Shown: piece by piece, positions 18,927 through 28,096 of the stretch
Layout of the letters: each line of letters starts with the position of its first letter
How positions within the stretch are numbered: position 1 is the first letter of the stretch
NCBI RefSeq assembly: GCF_001685415.1
Contig: NZ_CP014989.1
Span: 620,001 to 684,000 of the forward strand
Direction: 5' to 3'
DNA from: Serinicoccus hydrothermalis
GTDB taxonomy: Bacteria; Actinomycetota; Actinomycetes; Actinomycetales; Dermatophilaceae
Length of the DNA: 64,000 nt
Program-made: the position numbers and the translations under genes
The notes under the pieces: generated by a model
Seen by the model: only the letters and a program-made list of their open reading frames with translations
Database searches by the model: none
Told to the model about the DNA's origin: nothing

Positions 18927-20501
18927 ATGCAGCAGCTCCAGTTCGTCGAGCTCGACGAGGGTGGTCGTCTGGTCCTCACCGACGACGACGGGTCGCAGTA
19001 TGCCGTGCGCGTCGACGACCGGCTGCGCGCCGCGCTGCGCCCCCGGTCGCGGCAGCCCGAGCAGGGGGTCAGCGGCCGTCGGGCGGCGAGCCCGCGCGAC
19101 GTCCAGGCGATGATCCGGGCCGGGCAGCCGGCCGAGGACGTCGCCTCCTCGACGGGGTGGGACCTGGAGCGGGTGCGCCGCTTCGAGGGGCCGGTGCTCG
19201 CCGAGCGCGAGCACGTCGTGGGCCTGGCGCAGCGCGCGCCGGTGCGCGCGAGCGGCCGCACCGACGGGTCGCACACGCTGGACCGGCGGGTCCGGGAGCG
19301 GTTGCAGAGCCGGGGCGTGGACCTCACGGCGGTGTCCTGGGACGCCGCCCGGGGCGAGGCGCACGAGCCGTGGACGGTCATCGTCGCCTTCGGCGCGGGC
19401 GGCCGGGAGCGGCGCGCTGCCTGGCACTACGACGTGCGCGCGCGCTCGGTGGAGGCGCTCGACGACGAGGCACGCTGGCTGAGCGAGGACGAGCAGGCGC
19501 TCCCGGGCGGGCTGTCGGGGCACCCGCTGCTCGGCGGGCACGGGGAGGACGAGGCAGCGGCCGGCCTCATGGCCACGATGCGCGAGCGTCGGCAGCGCCG
19601 CGGGCGGCGCAGCCAGCCCGCCTCGCGGGCCGGCGCCGACGACCCGGGCCACCTGCCGGGCCAGCGCGACATGCCGGACGAGGTGCTGCCGCTGGAGGAC
19701 CTGCCCTACGACCCCGACACCATGGGCGACCCGCCCGCGGCCCACCCCCGCGGGTCGGCAGCCGAGGCGCCCGCCCCGGTCGGCCTGGAGGACGAGCAGG
19801 TCGAGGACGCCGTCTCGGTCGAGCCGGAGCCCGAGGTGCTCGAGGAGCCGGACGTCGCCGAGACGTCCGAGACGCCCGAGGTGGTGCTCGAGCCGGAGCC
19901 CGAGCCCGAGCCGGTCTCGCCCGAGGAAGCCAAGCGCGCCGTCGGCCGGGGACGGGGCCGCAAGCGGCGCCGGCTGCGGCTGCCGAGCGTGGCACCGGCG
20001 CAGGACGACCTCGACGACGAGCCCGAGGGCAGCTTCGCCCGCACCCGGCACGACCCGCGCGAGGTCACCTTCGACGAGTTCTTCGGCGTCGAGGACGAGG
20101 ACGACCTCGAGCCGGAGATCGAGCGGGAGCCGCAGGTCCGGGAGAGGGTCGTCGAGGAGAGCGTGGTCGACGACGTGACCGCCGAGGACCCGGTCGACGA
20201 CGAGCCGGTGGAGGACGAGGTCGTCGAGGACGAGGTCGTCGAGCCGCTGGTCGACGACGAGCCGGAGCAGGAGGCCGAGGCGGAGATCGAGCCCGAGTCC
20301 GAGGCCGGTCAGCCGGTCGGTGAGCCGGAGGCGGACGCCGCCCCCGAGGACGACACGGCTGCTGAAGCCACCGCTGCGGACGAGGCTGCTGCCGACGAGG
20401 TCGCCGAGGAGCCGGCGAGCAAGCCGTCCGGGCGCAAGGGCCGGACCAGCGTCCCCAGCTGGGACGACATCATGTTCGGCTCGCGCCCTCCCCGCGACTG
20501 A
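18927..20501 (+). CDS. sepH: Cell division protein SepH (DUF3071)
   Basis: Actinobacterial FtsZ-binding division protein. The 524-residue protein has the N-terminal DUF3071 domain (MQQLQFVELDEGGRLVL at the start, the helix-turn-helix-like ASPRDVQAMIRAGQPAEDVA near 52, and EPWTVIVAFGAGGRERRAAW near 147), a long disordered acidic middle with repeats such as VEDEVVEDEVVEP, and the short conserved C-terminal motif RTSVPSWDDIMFGSRP that ends SepH proteins. It is on the strand opposite to its neighbours and its last 32 bases overlap the 3' end of tdk. Confidence 0.93.
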   Translation: MQQLQFVELDEGGRLVLTDDDGSQYAVRVDDRLRAALRPRSRQPEQGVSGRRAASPRDVQAMIRAGQPAEDVASSTGWDLERVRRFEGPVLAEREHVVGLAQRAPVRASGRTDGSHTLDRRVRERLQSRGVDLTAVSWDAARGEAHEPWTVIVAFGAGGRERRAAWHYDVRARSVEALDDEARWLSEDEQALPGGLSGHPLLGGHGEDEAAAGLMATMRERRQRRGRRSQPASRAGADDPGHLPGQRDMPDEVLPLEDLPYDPDTMGDPPAAHPRGSAAEAPAPVGLEDEQVEDAVSVEPEPEVLEEPDVAETSETPEVVLEPEPEPEPVSPEEAKRAVGRGRGRKRRRLRLPSVAPAQDDLDDEPEGSFARTRHDPREVTFDEFFGVEDEDDLEPEIEREPQVRERVVEESVVDDVTAEDPVDDEPVEDEVVEDEVVEPLVDDEPEQEAEAEIEPESEAGQPVGEPEADAAPEDDTAAEATAADEAAADEVAEEPASKPSGRKGRTSVPSWDDIMFGSRPPRD

Positions 20502-21234
20502 CGGGAGACGACTCGGGCGAGCCCGGCAGCGGGCAGAGGTCGAGGTCGAAGGGCAGCAGCTCCGGGGAGCTCGAGGCCGAGCGCGCTGCGGCGGAGTTCA
20601 TGCGGCGCATGTAGTGCCGGCGGCAGAGCACCTCGTACTCCACCACCGGTACACGGGCGCCGCCCTCCACGTCGCCGTCGGTGCCGTCGCCGTCGCTGCC
20701 CGCTCCCCCGACGTCGCCGACGACCACCTGCTCCCCCTCGACGACCATGTGGCCGTCGACGACGCGGGCATTGACGGTGGCCGGCTTGCCGCACCAGCAC
20801 AGGGCGCGCACCTGCAGCTGCTCGGTGCGGTCCGCGAGCTCGATGAGGCGGCGGGAGCCGGGGAAGAGCTCGGTGCGGAAGTCGGCGGTGATGCCGAAGG
20901 CATACACGTCGATGCCCATCTCGTCGACCAACCGGGCCAGCTGCTCCACCTGCTCGGGCCGGTAGAACTGCGCCTCGTCGCAGATGACGTAGTCGACGGC
21001 GCGGCCGTTGGTGCGCTGGCGGACGACGAGCTCCCAGAAGTCGAGGTCGTCGCCGACCTCGAGGGCGTCCTTGGCCAGGCCGAGCCGGGAGGAGACGACC
21101 GCCGCCCCGGAGCGGTCGTGCTGGGTGAAGAGCAGGCCGCGGCGACCGCGCTGGTGGTGGGTGTGGTTCATCTGCAGCGCGAGGGTGGACTTGCCGCAGT
21201 CCATCGTTCCGGTGAAGAAGACGAGCTCGGCCAC
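20470..21234 (-). CDS. tdk: Thymidine kinase (type II)
   Basis: Salvage enzyme phosphorylating thymidine to dTMP. P-loop GTMDCGKST lies at residue 9, the Walker B-like DEAQFY near 87, the lasso region near 150 and zinc ligands in ALCWCGKPA and LCRRHY. Two oddities: an acidic glycine-rich insert (GGAGSDGDGTDGD) between the substrate-binding strands, and about 45 extra C-terminal residues. The latter are encoded antisense to the conserved C-terminal motif of sepH, a 3'-to-3' overlap of 32 bases. Confidence 0.93.
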   Translation of the reverse strand: MAELVFFTGTMDCGKSTLALQMNHTHHQRGRRGLLFTQHDRSGAAVVSSRLGLAKDALEVGDDLDFWELVVRQRTNGRAVDYVICDEAQFYRPEQVEQLARLVDEMGIDVYAFGITADFRTELFPGSRRLIELADRTEQLQVRALCWCGKPATVNARVVDGHMVVEGEQVVVGDVGGAGSDGDGTDGDVEGGARVPVVEYEVLCRRHYMRRMNSAAARSASSSPELLPFDLDLCPLPGSPESSPVSRGEGASRT

Positions 21235-21275
21235 CCCGGCAGTCTACGGACCGGCGAGGGCCGCGCCGGGAGGGG

Positions 21276-22436
21276 TCAGGTGGTCGCGACGAGCAGCGGG
21301 ATGGCGGTCTCGGCGTCGGTGATGGAGCCGTGGTGGCCGCGCAGGCGCAGCACCTCCGGCCGCAGCAGCCGCGAGTCCAGGAGCGTGGCGTGGCCGAGCA
21401 TGGCGACGACGACCTCGCCGATGCGGGAGGCATACCCCTCGCGCACCGGGCCGAACCAGCCGGCCTCGACCGCCTCCTCCCGGGTGAGCACGATCGCGCT
21501 CTCCCCCAGCTCCTCCCGCCAGGTCGCGACGACGTCGTCGAGCGCGCCCGGGCGGCACCAGGCCTGCGGCGCCCGCGGCTCCCCGGCCAGCAGCGCCACC
21601 CCCTCGTCGAGCACCGGCTCGAGCGCGATGTCCCGGCGCAGGTCGTGCGGCGCCTCGATCATCCCGTGGTCGGCGGTGACGAGCACCGTCGTGCCCGAGG
21701 GAAGACGGGCGAGCAGCCCGGCGAGCCAGGTGTCGAAGACCTCGACCGCCTCGCCCCACTCCAGCGAGTCCGGACCGTGCACGTGGCCGGCCTTGTCGAT
21801 CTCGTCCCAGTAGGCATACACCAGGGCCCGGCCGCGCCGGCCCGCCTGCATGAGGGTCTGGAGCACCCCGCTGGTGCGCTCGTCGTGGTCGCCGGCACCG
21901 ACGAAGCCGCCACCGCGCAGGGAGGCGCGGGTGAGGCCGGAGCCGGAGAAGGTCGGCTGCGACACCGAGGTCATGGAGATGTCGCGCCGGGTCGCGTGCT
22001 GGAGCAGCGTGGGCAGCGGCTGGTGGGTGTGAGGGTCGGGCCCGTCCTTCCACGCGAGGTGGCTGAACAGCCTTCCCCGGTAGTTCGTCTGCCAGCCGAC
22101 GATGCCGTGCCCGCCCGGCAGGTGGCCGGTCCCGAGGCTGGTGAGGCTGGAGGCGGTCGTGGACGGGAAGCCGCAGGCGAAGTCCTCCGCGCCCTGCGGC
22201 GTGGCCAGGGTGCGCAGGGTGCGCGCGTGCCCGCTGCGCCGCTCCAGCTGGCGGGCACCGAGCCCGTCGGCGAGCACGACGACGACGCGGCGGGTCGGCT
22301 CCAGCGACCAGGTCGCGGGGGCGACGCCCTCGGGCAGGTCGTCCACGCCCAGGGCCGCGAGCGCGCCGGGCAGCACCGAGGCCAGGCCCGACCCCGGCGC
22401 CGGCGGCTGGTATGCCTCTGCGTCCCGGGCGATCAC
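21276..22436 (-). CDS. Alkaline-phosphatase-superfamily phosphodiesterase/nucleotide pyrophosphatase
   Basis: A 386-residue member of the type I phosphodiesterase/nucleotide pyrophosphatase branch of the alkaline phosphatase superfamily, hydrolysing phosphodiesters or pyrophosphates with two zinc ions. VVVVLADGLGARQL (near residue 52) holds the first metal-binding Asp, FPSTTASSLTSLGTG (near 93) the nucleophilic Thr, and later DEIDKAGHVHG and LVTADHGMIEAP the remaining ligands. No signal peptide is visible, so it is probably cytoplasmic. I place the start at GTG 22436, six bases after the DUF5998 stop; the frame remains open upstream but overlaps that gene. Partnership with DUF5998 is conserved in actinobacteria. 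Confidence 0.85.
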   Translation of the reverse strand: MIARDAEAYQPPAPGSGLASVLPGALAALGVDDLPEGVAPATWSLEPTRRVVVVLADGLGARQLERRSGHARTLRTLATPQGAEDFACGFPSTTASSLTSLGTGHLPGGHGIVGWQTNYRGRLFSHLAWKDGPDPHTHQPLPTLLQHATRRDISMTSVSQPTFSGSGLTRASLRGGGFVGAGDHDERTSGVLQTLMQAGRRGRALVYAYWDEIDKAGHVHGPDSLEWGEAVEVFDTWLAGLLARLPSGTTVLVTADHGMIEAPHDLRRDIALEPVLDEGVALLAGEPRAPQAWCRPGALDDVVATWREELGESAIVLTREEAVEAGWFGPVREGYASRIGEVVVAMLGHATLLDSRLLRPEVLRLRGHHGSITDAETAIPLLVATT

Positions 22437-22441
22437 CGGTC

Positions 22442-23020
22442 TCAGTGACCCAGCCTCGCCGAGAGCTCGCTGGCGAAGAGCAGCGTCTGCTCCAGCCGCT
22501 GCTCGCCGTGGGTCTCCGTGGCGACGCGCAGCGAGATGTCGTCGCTGGAGACGGTGCCCTCGTAGCCGTGGTCGCCCTCGCACTGCGGGTCCTCGCAGAT
22601 CGCGGGCAGCAGGTCGACCCGGGAGACGGCGCCCCAGCCGAGGGTGAGGGTGACGCCGCGCCCGCCCAGGCCCCCGTCATACCGCTCCGGGTCGGGGACG
22701 GTGTGGGTGAGCATGACCCCGCGGACCGAGCGCAGCGGGACCGTCTCGGTGGTGGCGGTCGCCATCCGCTGGCCCTCGGGGCCCTCGTGGTCGTCGGCGT
22801 GCGCGATGACCAGGCGGCGATCGGTGAGGACCAGGACGGTGAGGTGGTTGCGCACGGCCATCTCGTCGAACGTCGTCTCGTCGTGGACGAGGTGCGTCAC
22901 CACCGTGTCACGCCCGACGGCGGTGACGATGACGTCGTGCACGACCGCCGGCAGGTAGCCCGCCGCCTGGATGTCGGCGACGAGCGACTCGGGCAGGGAC
23001 GACCTCGTACGACGGACCAT
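22442..23020 (-). CDS. DUF5998 protein
   Basis: A 192-residue actinobacterial protein of unknown function. Recognisable conserved parts are LVADIQAAGYLPAVVHDVI near residue 12, TVLVLTDRRLVIAHADDH near 60 and CEDPQCEGDHGY near 142, which includes two cysteines. The middle resembles a PH-like beta structure reading "lvlTdrRLv". It lies between the phosphodiesterase and the GNAT/acyl-CoA-synthetase gene, 12 bases from the latter, on the same strand. Confidence 0.88.
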   Translation of the reverse strand: MVRRTRSSLPESLVADIQAAGYLPAVVHDVIVTAVGRDTVVTHLVHDETTFDEMAVRNHLTVLVLTDRRLVIAHADDHEGPEGQRMATATTETVPLRSVRGVMLTHTVPDPERYDGGLGGRGVTLTLGWGAVSRVDLLPAICEDPQCEGDHGYEGTVSSDDISLRVATETHGEQRLEQTLLFASELSARLGH

Positions 23021-23032
23021 GGGGCCATCGTC

Positions 23033-25696
23033 TCAGACGTCGGCGAGCAGCGTCCGCCGCTCGGCGTCGGCCCGGGTCGGGGCAGGGGCGACCCGCACGC
23101 TGGCGCCGAGCACCTCCACCCCCTCCTGGTGGGCCAGCACCGGGTTGAGCCGCACGTGCGCCAGCTGCGGGTGGTCGTCGGCGAGCACGCTCACCCGGGC
23201 GATGAGGTCGTGCAGCGCGGCGTGGTCGACCGGCATGGCGCCGCGGTAGCCGTCGAGCATCGGCGCGGCCTTGATCGAGGACACCATCTCGGTGATGTCG
23301 ACGTCGGTCAGCGGCGGGAAGCGCAGCGCCTCGTCGCCGAGCAGGTCGATCGGCAGCCCGGCCACCCCGAAGCCGACGACCGGCCCGAAGAGCGGGTCCT
23401 CGGCCGAGTTGACCTCGACGCTCACCCCCGAGGGCGCCATCTGCTGCACCGCGATGCCCTCGACGCCGATCGGCTCCAGCTGCCCCGCGAGGTCGAGGTA
23501 TGCCTCCCGCACCGCCTCCGGGCTGCGCAACGAGAACCGCACCCACCCCTGCCCGGGCTGGTGCTGCAGCAGCGGGGAGGTCGCCTTGAGCACCACGCCG
23601 TCGAACCGGTCGGCCACCTCGACCGCCTCGTCGGCGGAGCCGACCGGGACGCGCGGCCACACGTGGATGCCGTAGGCGGCGAGCAGCGCGGTGGCCTCCT
23701 CGGGCTCCAGCTCGGTCCCGCGGGGCGAGCGGGCGAGCGCCGCGTCGAGGATCTCGCCGGCCGCGGCGCGGCGCACCCCCTCCAGGCGCACCCGCTCGCC
23801 GTGGTCGCGGCGGCGCCACTGGGCATACCGGACGGCGGCGGCCAGGGCGCGGACCGCGTCCTCGGGCATGGGGTAGGACGGGACGCCGGCCCCCGGGGTG
23901 ACCCCGCGCATCCCGACGAAGGTCGCCACGCACGGCTTCACGTGCCCCTCGGCGGCCGCGGACACCGCCTGGACCACCTCGGGGTCGATGTCGGCGATCG
24001 GGGGGACGAAGCAGGCGATGAGGGCGTCGACGGCCTCGTCGGCGAGCGCGGCGTCCGCGACCTCGCGGAACTGCTCGGTGAGCGCCTCGGCGGGGACGGT
24101 GACCGGGCCGTGGGTGACCTGCAGCCCCCGGGCGGAGGCCGCGTCGGCGGCCAGCGAGCCCAGCGCGTCGTTGTTGCTCACCACCGCGACCCGCTCCCCC
24201 CGGGGCAGCGGCTGGTTGAGCACGAGCTGGGCGACGTCGAAGAGCTGGTGGGCGTTGTCGACCCGGATGACCCCGGACTGGCGCAGCATCTGGCCGAAGG
24301 TCTCCGGCCGCTCGTGGGTGAGGCGCACGCGGTGCCCCTGGGGGATCGCGTGCTGGCCGATGCCGGACTTCACCACGACGACCGGCTTGGTCATGGCGAG
24401 CTTGCGGGCGATGCGGGTGAACTTGCGCGGGTTGCCCATGGTCTCGAGGTAGAGGCCGACGGCGGTGGTGCTGTCGTCGTCGGTCCAGTACTGCATGAGG
24501 TCGTTGCCGGAGATGTCGACCCGGTTGCCGGCCGAGGCGAAGGTCGACAGGCCCAGGCCCCGCCGGCGGGCGGAGTTGAGCAGCGCGATGCCCAGGCCGC
24601 CGGACTGGCTGAACAGCCCGAGGCTGCCGAAGGGCGGCAGCTGGTCGGCCGAGGCGATGGAGGCGTTGAGCCGGATCTGCGGGTCGTTGTTGATGAGCCC
24701 GAAGCTCGTCGGCCCGAGCACTCGCATCCCGTGGTGACGGGCGCGGACCAGGAGCTGGCGCTGCAGCGCCCGGCCCTCGGTGCCGGCCTCGGCGAAGCCC
24801 TCGGAGGCGACGACGAGGGCCTTGGCCCCGGCGTCGGCGCACTCGTCGACGATGCCGAGGACCTCCTCGGCCACGACCGCGACGACGGCGAGGTCGATCC
24901 CGCCCTCGATGTCGCGGACCGAGGCGACGGCGGGGTGGCCGTTGATGAGGGTGCCGGGCTCGGCCGCGTTGTTGACCGGGTAGACGCGGCCGGTGAAGCC
25001 ACCGGCGACGATGTCGTCGAAGAAGGCCCGCCCGATGGTCGCCGGGCGGCGGCTCACGCCCACCACGGCCACCGACTCGGGGTGCAGGACGGCGCTCATC
25101 GAGCGCACCTCGGACCGGTGCTCGCGGGACATCCGCACCGCCCGCGACTCCTCGGTCGGCTCGATGTCGAAGGCCACCGCGATGACGCCGTCGTCGAACT
25201 CGTGCGAGACCTCGAAGCCGGCGTCGCGGAAGACGCCGATCATCTTGCGGTTCTGCGGCAGCACGTCGGCCACGAAGCGGGTCACCCCGCCCTCCCGGCC
25301 GATGTCGGCGAGGTGCTCGAGCAGGACCGAGCCGATGCCGCGGCCCTGGTGGTGGTCGGAGACGTTGAAGGCGACCTCGGCGACGCTGCCGCCCTCCCGG
25401 ATCCGGTCGTAGCGGCCGATGCCCACGAGGTCGTCACGGACATACATCACCAGCGCCACGCGGTCGGAGTAGTCCACGTGGGTGAAGCGGTGCACGTCCT
25501 TGTCCGAGAGCCGCTTGATGGGCGCGAAGAAGCGCAGGTAGATCGACTGCTCGGACTGCGCCGCGTGGAAGCGGTGGATCGCCTCGGTGTCGTCGGGGCG
25601 GATCGGGCGGACGTGGGCGACCCTGCCGTCGGAGAGCACGACGTCGGCCTCCCACTCGCGGGGATAGCCCGGTGGCAGCACGTCGGCCTCGCTCAT
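23033..25696 (-). CDS. Pat-like protein acetyltransferase: GNAT domain fused to NDP-forming acyl-CoA synthetase-like domains
   Basis: An 887-residue protein. Residues about 15-190 are a GNAT acetyltransferase with the acetyl-CoA loop DHHQGRGIGSVLLEHL; residues about 205-650 are CoA-binding and CoA-ligase domains (VVGVSRRPATIGRAFFDDI, SQSGGLGIALLNSA, VSNNDALGSLAADAA); residues about 665-885 are an ATP-grasp domain. In true synthetases a phosphorylated His lies in a SHTG motif before GVIRV; here that place reads GHRVRLTHERPETF, so the ligase part is probably a sensor, as in Pat lysine acetyltransferases that inactivate acyl-CoA synthetases. Here the GNAT domain is N-terminal. Starts at 25705 or 25708 are also possible. 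Confidence 0.88.
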   Translation of the reverse strand: MSEADVLPPGYPREWEADVVLSDGRVAHVRPIRPDDTEAIHRFHAAQSEQSIYLRFFAPIKRLSDKDVHRFTHVDYSDRVALVMYVRDDLVGIGRYDRIREGGSVAEVAFNVSDHHQGRGIGSVLLEHLADIGREGGVTRFVADVLPQNRKMIGVFRDAGFEVSHEFDDGVIAVAFDIEPTEESRAVRMSREHRSEVRSMSAVLHPESVAVVGVSRRPATIGRAFFDDIVAGGFTGRVYPVNNAAEPGTLINGHPAVASVRDIEGGIDLAVVAVVAEEVLGIVDECADAGAKALVVASEGFAEAGTEGRALQRQLLVRARHHGMRVLGPTSFGLINNDPQIRLNASIASADQLPPFGSLGLFSQSGGLGIALLNSARRRGLGLSTFASAGNRVDISGNDLMQYWTDDDSTTAVGLYLETMGNPRKFTRIARKLAMTKPVVVVKSGIGQHAIPQGHRVRLTHERPETFGQMLRQSGVIRVDNAHQLFDVAQLVLNQPLPRGERVAVVSNNDALGSLAADAASARGLQVTHGPVTVPAEALTEQFREVADAALADEAVDALIACFVPPIADIDPEVVQAVSAAAEGHVKPCVATFVGMRGVTPGAGVPSYPMPEDAVRALAAAVRYAQWRRRDHGERVRLEGVRRAAAGEILDAALARSPRGTELEPEEATALLAAYGIHVWPRVPVGSADEAVEVADRFDGVVLKATSPLLQHQPGQGWVRFSLRSPEAVREAYLDLAGQLEPIGVEGIAVQQMAPSGVSVEVNSAEDPLFGPVVGFGVAGLPIDLLGDEALRFPPLTDVDITEMVSSIKAAPMLDGYRGAMPVDHAALHDLIARVSVLADDHPQLAHVRLNPVLAHQEGVEVLGASVRVAPAPTRADAERRTLLADV

Positions 25697-25822
25697 GCGC
25701 CCCATCATCCCACCGTCGGCCGACACCGCCCCCGGACCTCGTGAGCGCGACGTGTCGGAACGACGACCGTAGGCTGGTGGGGGACCGAGCCCGCCGTGCC
25801 GACCACCGAACGAGGATGTCGT

Positions 25823-27022
25823 ATGCGCCGCCAGCCCGCCCGCCGTCCCTTTCTCCTCCCCCTGTGCCTGGCCGGCGTGGTCGTGAGCGGGTGCTCGACC
25901 GCCGGCAGCGGCGGCCCGGCAGAGGGTGGGGAGGGTGAGACGCAGCAGACCCTCGCCGCCGAGTCCGCGGCCGCCGGGTCCTCCGGCTTCGTCGTCGAGG
26001 AGGTCGACCAGTTCGCCGAGCCCTGGGCCATGGCCTTCCTGCCGGGCAGCGAGGACCTGCTCGTCACCGAGCGGAGCGGGGAGCTGCACCTGCGGCCGGC
26101 CGACGGGGGCGAGCGCATACCGGTGGAAGGGGTGCCCGAGGTGGTCCACGAGGGCCAGGGCGGACTGGGCGACGTGCTGCCCGGGCCCGACTTCGCGCAG
26201 GACCAGGTCGTCTACCTCAGCTGGGTCGAGGCCGGGGACGGCGGCACCGGTGCCGTGGTCGGCCGCGCCCGGCTCGTGCAGGACGGCGGCAGTGCCGCGC
26301 TGGAGGACCTGGAGGTCATCTGGCAGCAGACGCCGAAGGTGGACGGGACGGGGCACTTCTCGCACCGGCTCGCGCTCGACCCGGACGGGGAGCACCTCTT
26401 CGTCAGCTCCGGCGACCGGCAGCAGATGGACCCCGCCCAGGACACCAGCAACACCCTGGGCACCGTCGTGCGGCTCACCCTCGACGGCGAGGCTGCCCCC
26501 GGCAACCCGCTCGAGGACGAGGGCGGGGTCACGGCGCAGATCTGGAGCTGGGGGCACCGCAACCCGCTGGGCCTGGAGTTCGGCCCGGACGGCACCCTGT
26601 GGTCCTCGGAGATGGGTCCGGAGGGCGGGGACGAGCTCAACGTCGTCGAGGCGGGCGGCAACTACGGCTGGCCCGAGGTGTCCGACGGCAACCACTACGA
26701 CGGCGGCGAGATCCCCGACCACGCGGAGGGCGACGGCTTCGTCGCGCCGGTGACGTCGTGGGTCCCGAGCATCTCGCCGGGCAGCCTGCTCATCTATTCC
26801 GGCGAGATGTTCCCGCAGTGGCAGGGTGACGCCCTGCTCGGGGCGCTGTCCGGGCAGGCGCTGGTGCGGGTCGACCTCGAGGACGGGCAGGCGCAGGGCA
26901 GCGAGACCTTCGACCTGGGGCAGCGGATCCGGGCGGTCGAGCAGGGACCGGACGGCGCGGTCTGGCTGCTCGAGGACGCGGGCAGCGGGCGGCTGCTCCG
27001 GCTCACCCCCGAGGAGGCCTGA
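25823..27022 (+). CDS. PQQ-dependent aldose sugar dehydrogenase-like lipoprotein
   Basis: A 399-residue exported six-bladed propeller of the soluble glucose/sorbosone dehydrogenase (Asd/YliI) family, oxidising aldoses to lactones with PQQ. The N-terminus is a lipoprotein signal (RRPFLLPLCLAGVV, lipobox VSGC near residue 24), so the enzyme is tethered to the outer face of the membrane. Family motifs: FAEPWAMAFLPG near 60, the catalytic-His segment GTGHFSHRLALDPDG near 172, and IWSWGHRNPLGLEFGPDG near 232. The ATG at 25823 is chosen over an earlier one because GAGG lies seven bases upstream and the lipobox position fits. Confidence 0.9.
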   Translation: MRRQPARRPFLLPLCLAGVVVSGCSTAGSGGPAEGGEGETQQTLAAESAAAGSSGFVVEEVDQFAEPWAMAFLPGSEDLLVTERSGELHLRPADGGERIPVEGVPEVVHEGQGGLGDVLPGPDFAQDQVVYLSWVEAGDGGTGAVVGRARLVQDGGSAALEDLEVIWQQTPKVDGTGHFSHRLALDPDGEHLFVSSGDRQQMDPAQDTSNTLGTVVRLTLDGEAAPGNPLEDEGGVTAQIWSWGHRNPLGLEFGPDGTLWSSEMGPEGGDELNVVEAGGNYGWPEVSDGNHYDGGEIPDHAEGDGFVAPVTSWVPSISPGSLLIYSGEMFPQWQGDALLGALSGQALVRVDLEDGQAQGSETFDLGQRIRAVEQGPDGAVWLLEDAGSGRLLRLTPEEA

Positions 27023-27049
27023 GGGGCCGCTGCGGCAGGATCGGGCGGT

Positions 27050-27673
27050 ATGGAGCTCCGCGACGTGGTGCGCGCCCGCCGGATGGTGCGGGCCTACGAC
27101 CCCTCCCGACCGGTGCCGACCGAGGTGATCGATCGGGCCCTGGATCACGCGGTGCGGGCGCCCAGCGCCGGCTTCTCCCAGGGCTGGGACTTCGTGGTGC
27201 TGACGACCGAGGAGGAACGCCAGCGCTTCTGGTCCGCCGCCACGGGCACGCAGGCGCAGGAGCGCATGGACGCCTGGCTGCGCGGGGTGCGCACCGCCCC
27301 CTGCCTGGTCGTCTGCCTGTCCGACAAGGAGGCATACCTGGACCGGTATGCCGAGGCGGACAAGGGCTTCACCGACCGCTCCGAGGAGCGCTGGCCGGTG
27401 CCCTACTGGGACGTGGACACCGGGATGGCGGCGCTGCTCATGCTGCTCACCGCGGTGGACGAGGGGCTGGGCGGGCTCTTCTTCGGGGTGCCGCCGGAGC
27501 GGCGGGCGAGCACGCTGGCCGCCCTGGAGGCGCCGCCGGAGCGGCGGATCGTGGGCGTCGTCGCGATGGGGTATGCCGCGCCGGACCGGCGCTCGCCCTC
27601 GCTGCGCCGTGGGCGGCGGCCGGTCAGCGAGGTGGCGCACCGGGGCCGCTTCGGGCAGCCCTGGACGGGCTGA
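27050..27673 (+). CDS. Nitroreductase-family flavoprotein
   Basis: A 207-residue FMN-binding NAD(P)H oxidoreductase fold. MELRDVVRARRMVRAYDP at the start and VRAPSAGFSQGWDFVVL near residue 38 are the classic phosphate- and flavin-binding elements; LGGLFFGVPPE near 142 and VGVVAMGYAAPDRR near 168 close the domain. Substrates in this family range from nitro compounds to quinones and F420-like cofactors and cannot be assigned. It follows the sugar dehydrogenase by 27 bases and could be co-transcribed with it. Confidence 0.9.
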   Translation: MELRDVVRARRMVRAYDPSRPVPTEVIDRALDHAVRAPSAGFSQGWDFVVLTTEEERQRFWSAATGTQAQERMDAWLRGVRTAPCLVVCLSDKEAYLDRYAEADKGFTDRSEERWPVPYWDVDTGMAALLMLLTAVDEGLGGLFFGVPPERRASTLAALEAPPERRIVGVVAMGYAAPDRRSPSLRRGRRPVSEVAHRGRFGQPWTG

Positions 27674-27688
27674 GGTCGCGGAGCCGGG

Positions 27689-27955
27689 TCAGGAGTGGCG
27701 GAGCAGGCTGACCGTCGCGAGGACCGCCAGGGTGACGCCGACGAGGAGAAGGACCACCGAGGCCCCGGCCACCACCGCGCTGGTCGGGGCGAGCGCGCCG
27801 GCCACCGGGCCGGCGACCACGACGAGCAACGCGGCGAGCGCGAGCTGGACCTCGGGTGCATACCGGGTGGGGTCGAGGGCCGCGACCGCGCCCCGGGCCG
27901 TGCGGGCGCGGCGGGCGCGCGGGGTGATCGTGGGCCGGTGCTGCGAGCGCTCCAT
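27689..27955 (-). CDS. Small membrane protein, unknown function
   Basis: An 88-residue protein with a basic N-terminus (PRARRARTARG) and two hydrophobic helices (VQLALAALLVVVAGPVAGAL and the segment ending VLLLVGVTLAVLATVSLL). The ATG at 27955 is preceded by AGGATC; the frame is open for 23 more codons. It is convergent with the nitroreductase gene, 15 bases away. No recognised family. Confidence 0.6.
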   Translation of the reverse strand: MERSQHRPTITPRARRARTARGAVAALDPTRYAPEVQLALAALLVVVAGPVAGALAPTSAVVAGASVVLLLVGVTLAVLATVSLLRHS

Positions 27956-28096
27956 GTCGATCCTGTCTCCGAGGGGGGCCGGCGCCCCCTGCGCGCCAGC
28001 CTCAGTCCTCCAGACGTCCAGCATGACGGCTGCCGTTGCGTCCGCGGGGAGAACGTGACCGGATCGTGACCTCGGGGCCGGATCCGGGCCGGCGGG

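Noticed and set aside
22412-25744. A very long open frame on the plus strand opposite the phosphodiesterase, DUF5998 and acetyltransferase genes
   Set aside because: It mirrors real coding on the other strand, its translation is low-complexity (Gly, Arg, His, Val) and matches no family; such frames are expected at this GC content.
23033-27640. A single 1,535-codon minus-strand frame running through the acetyltransferase and beyond
   Set aside because: The part upstream of about 25,700 is antisense to the sugar dehydrogenase and nitroreductase genes and shows no domain; the true start is near 25,696.
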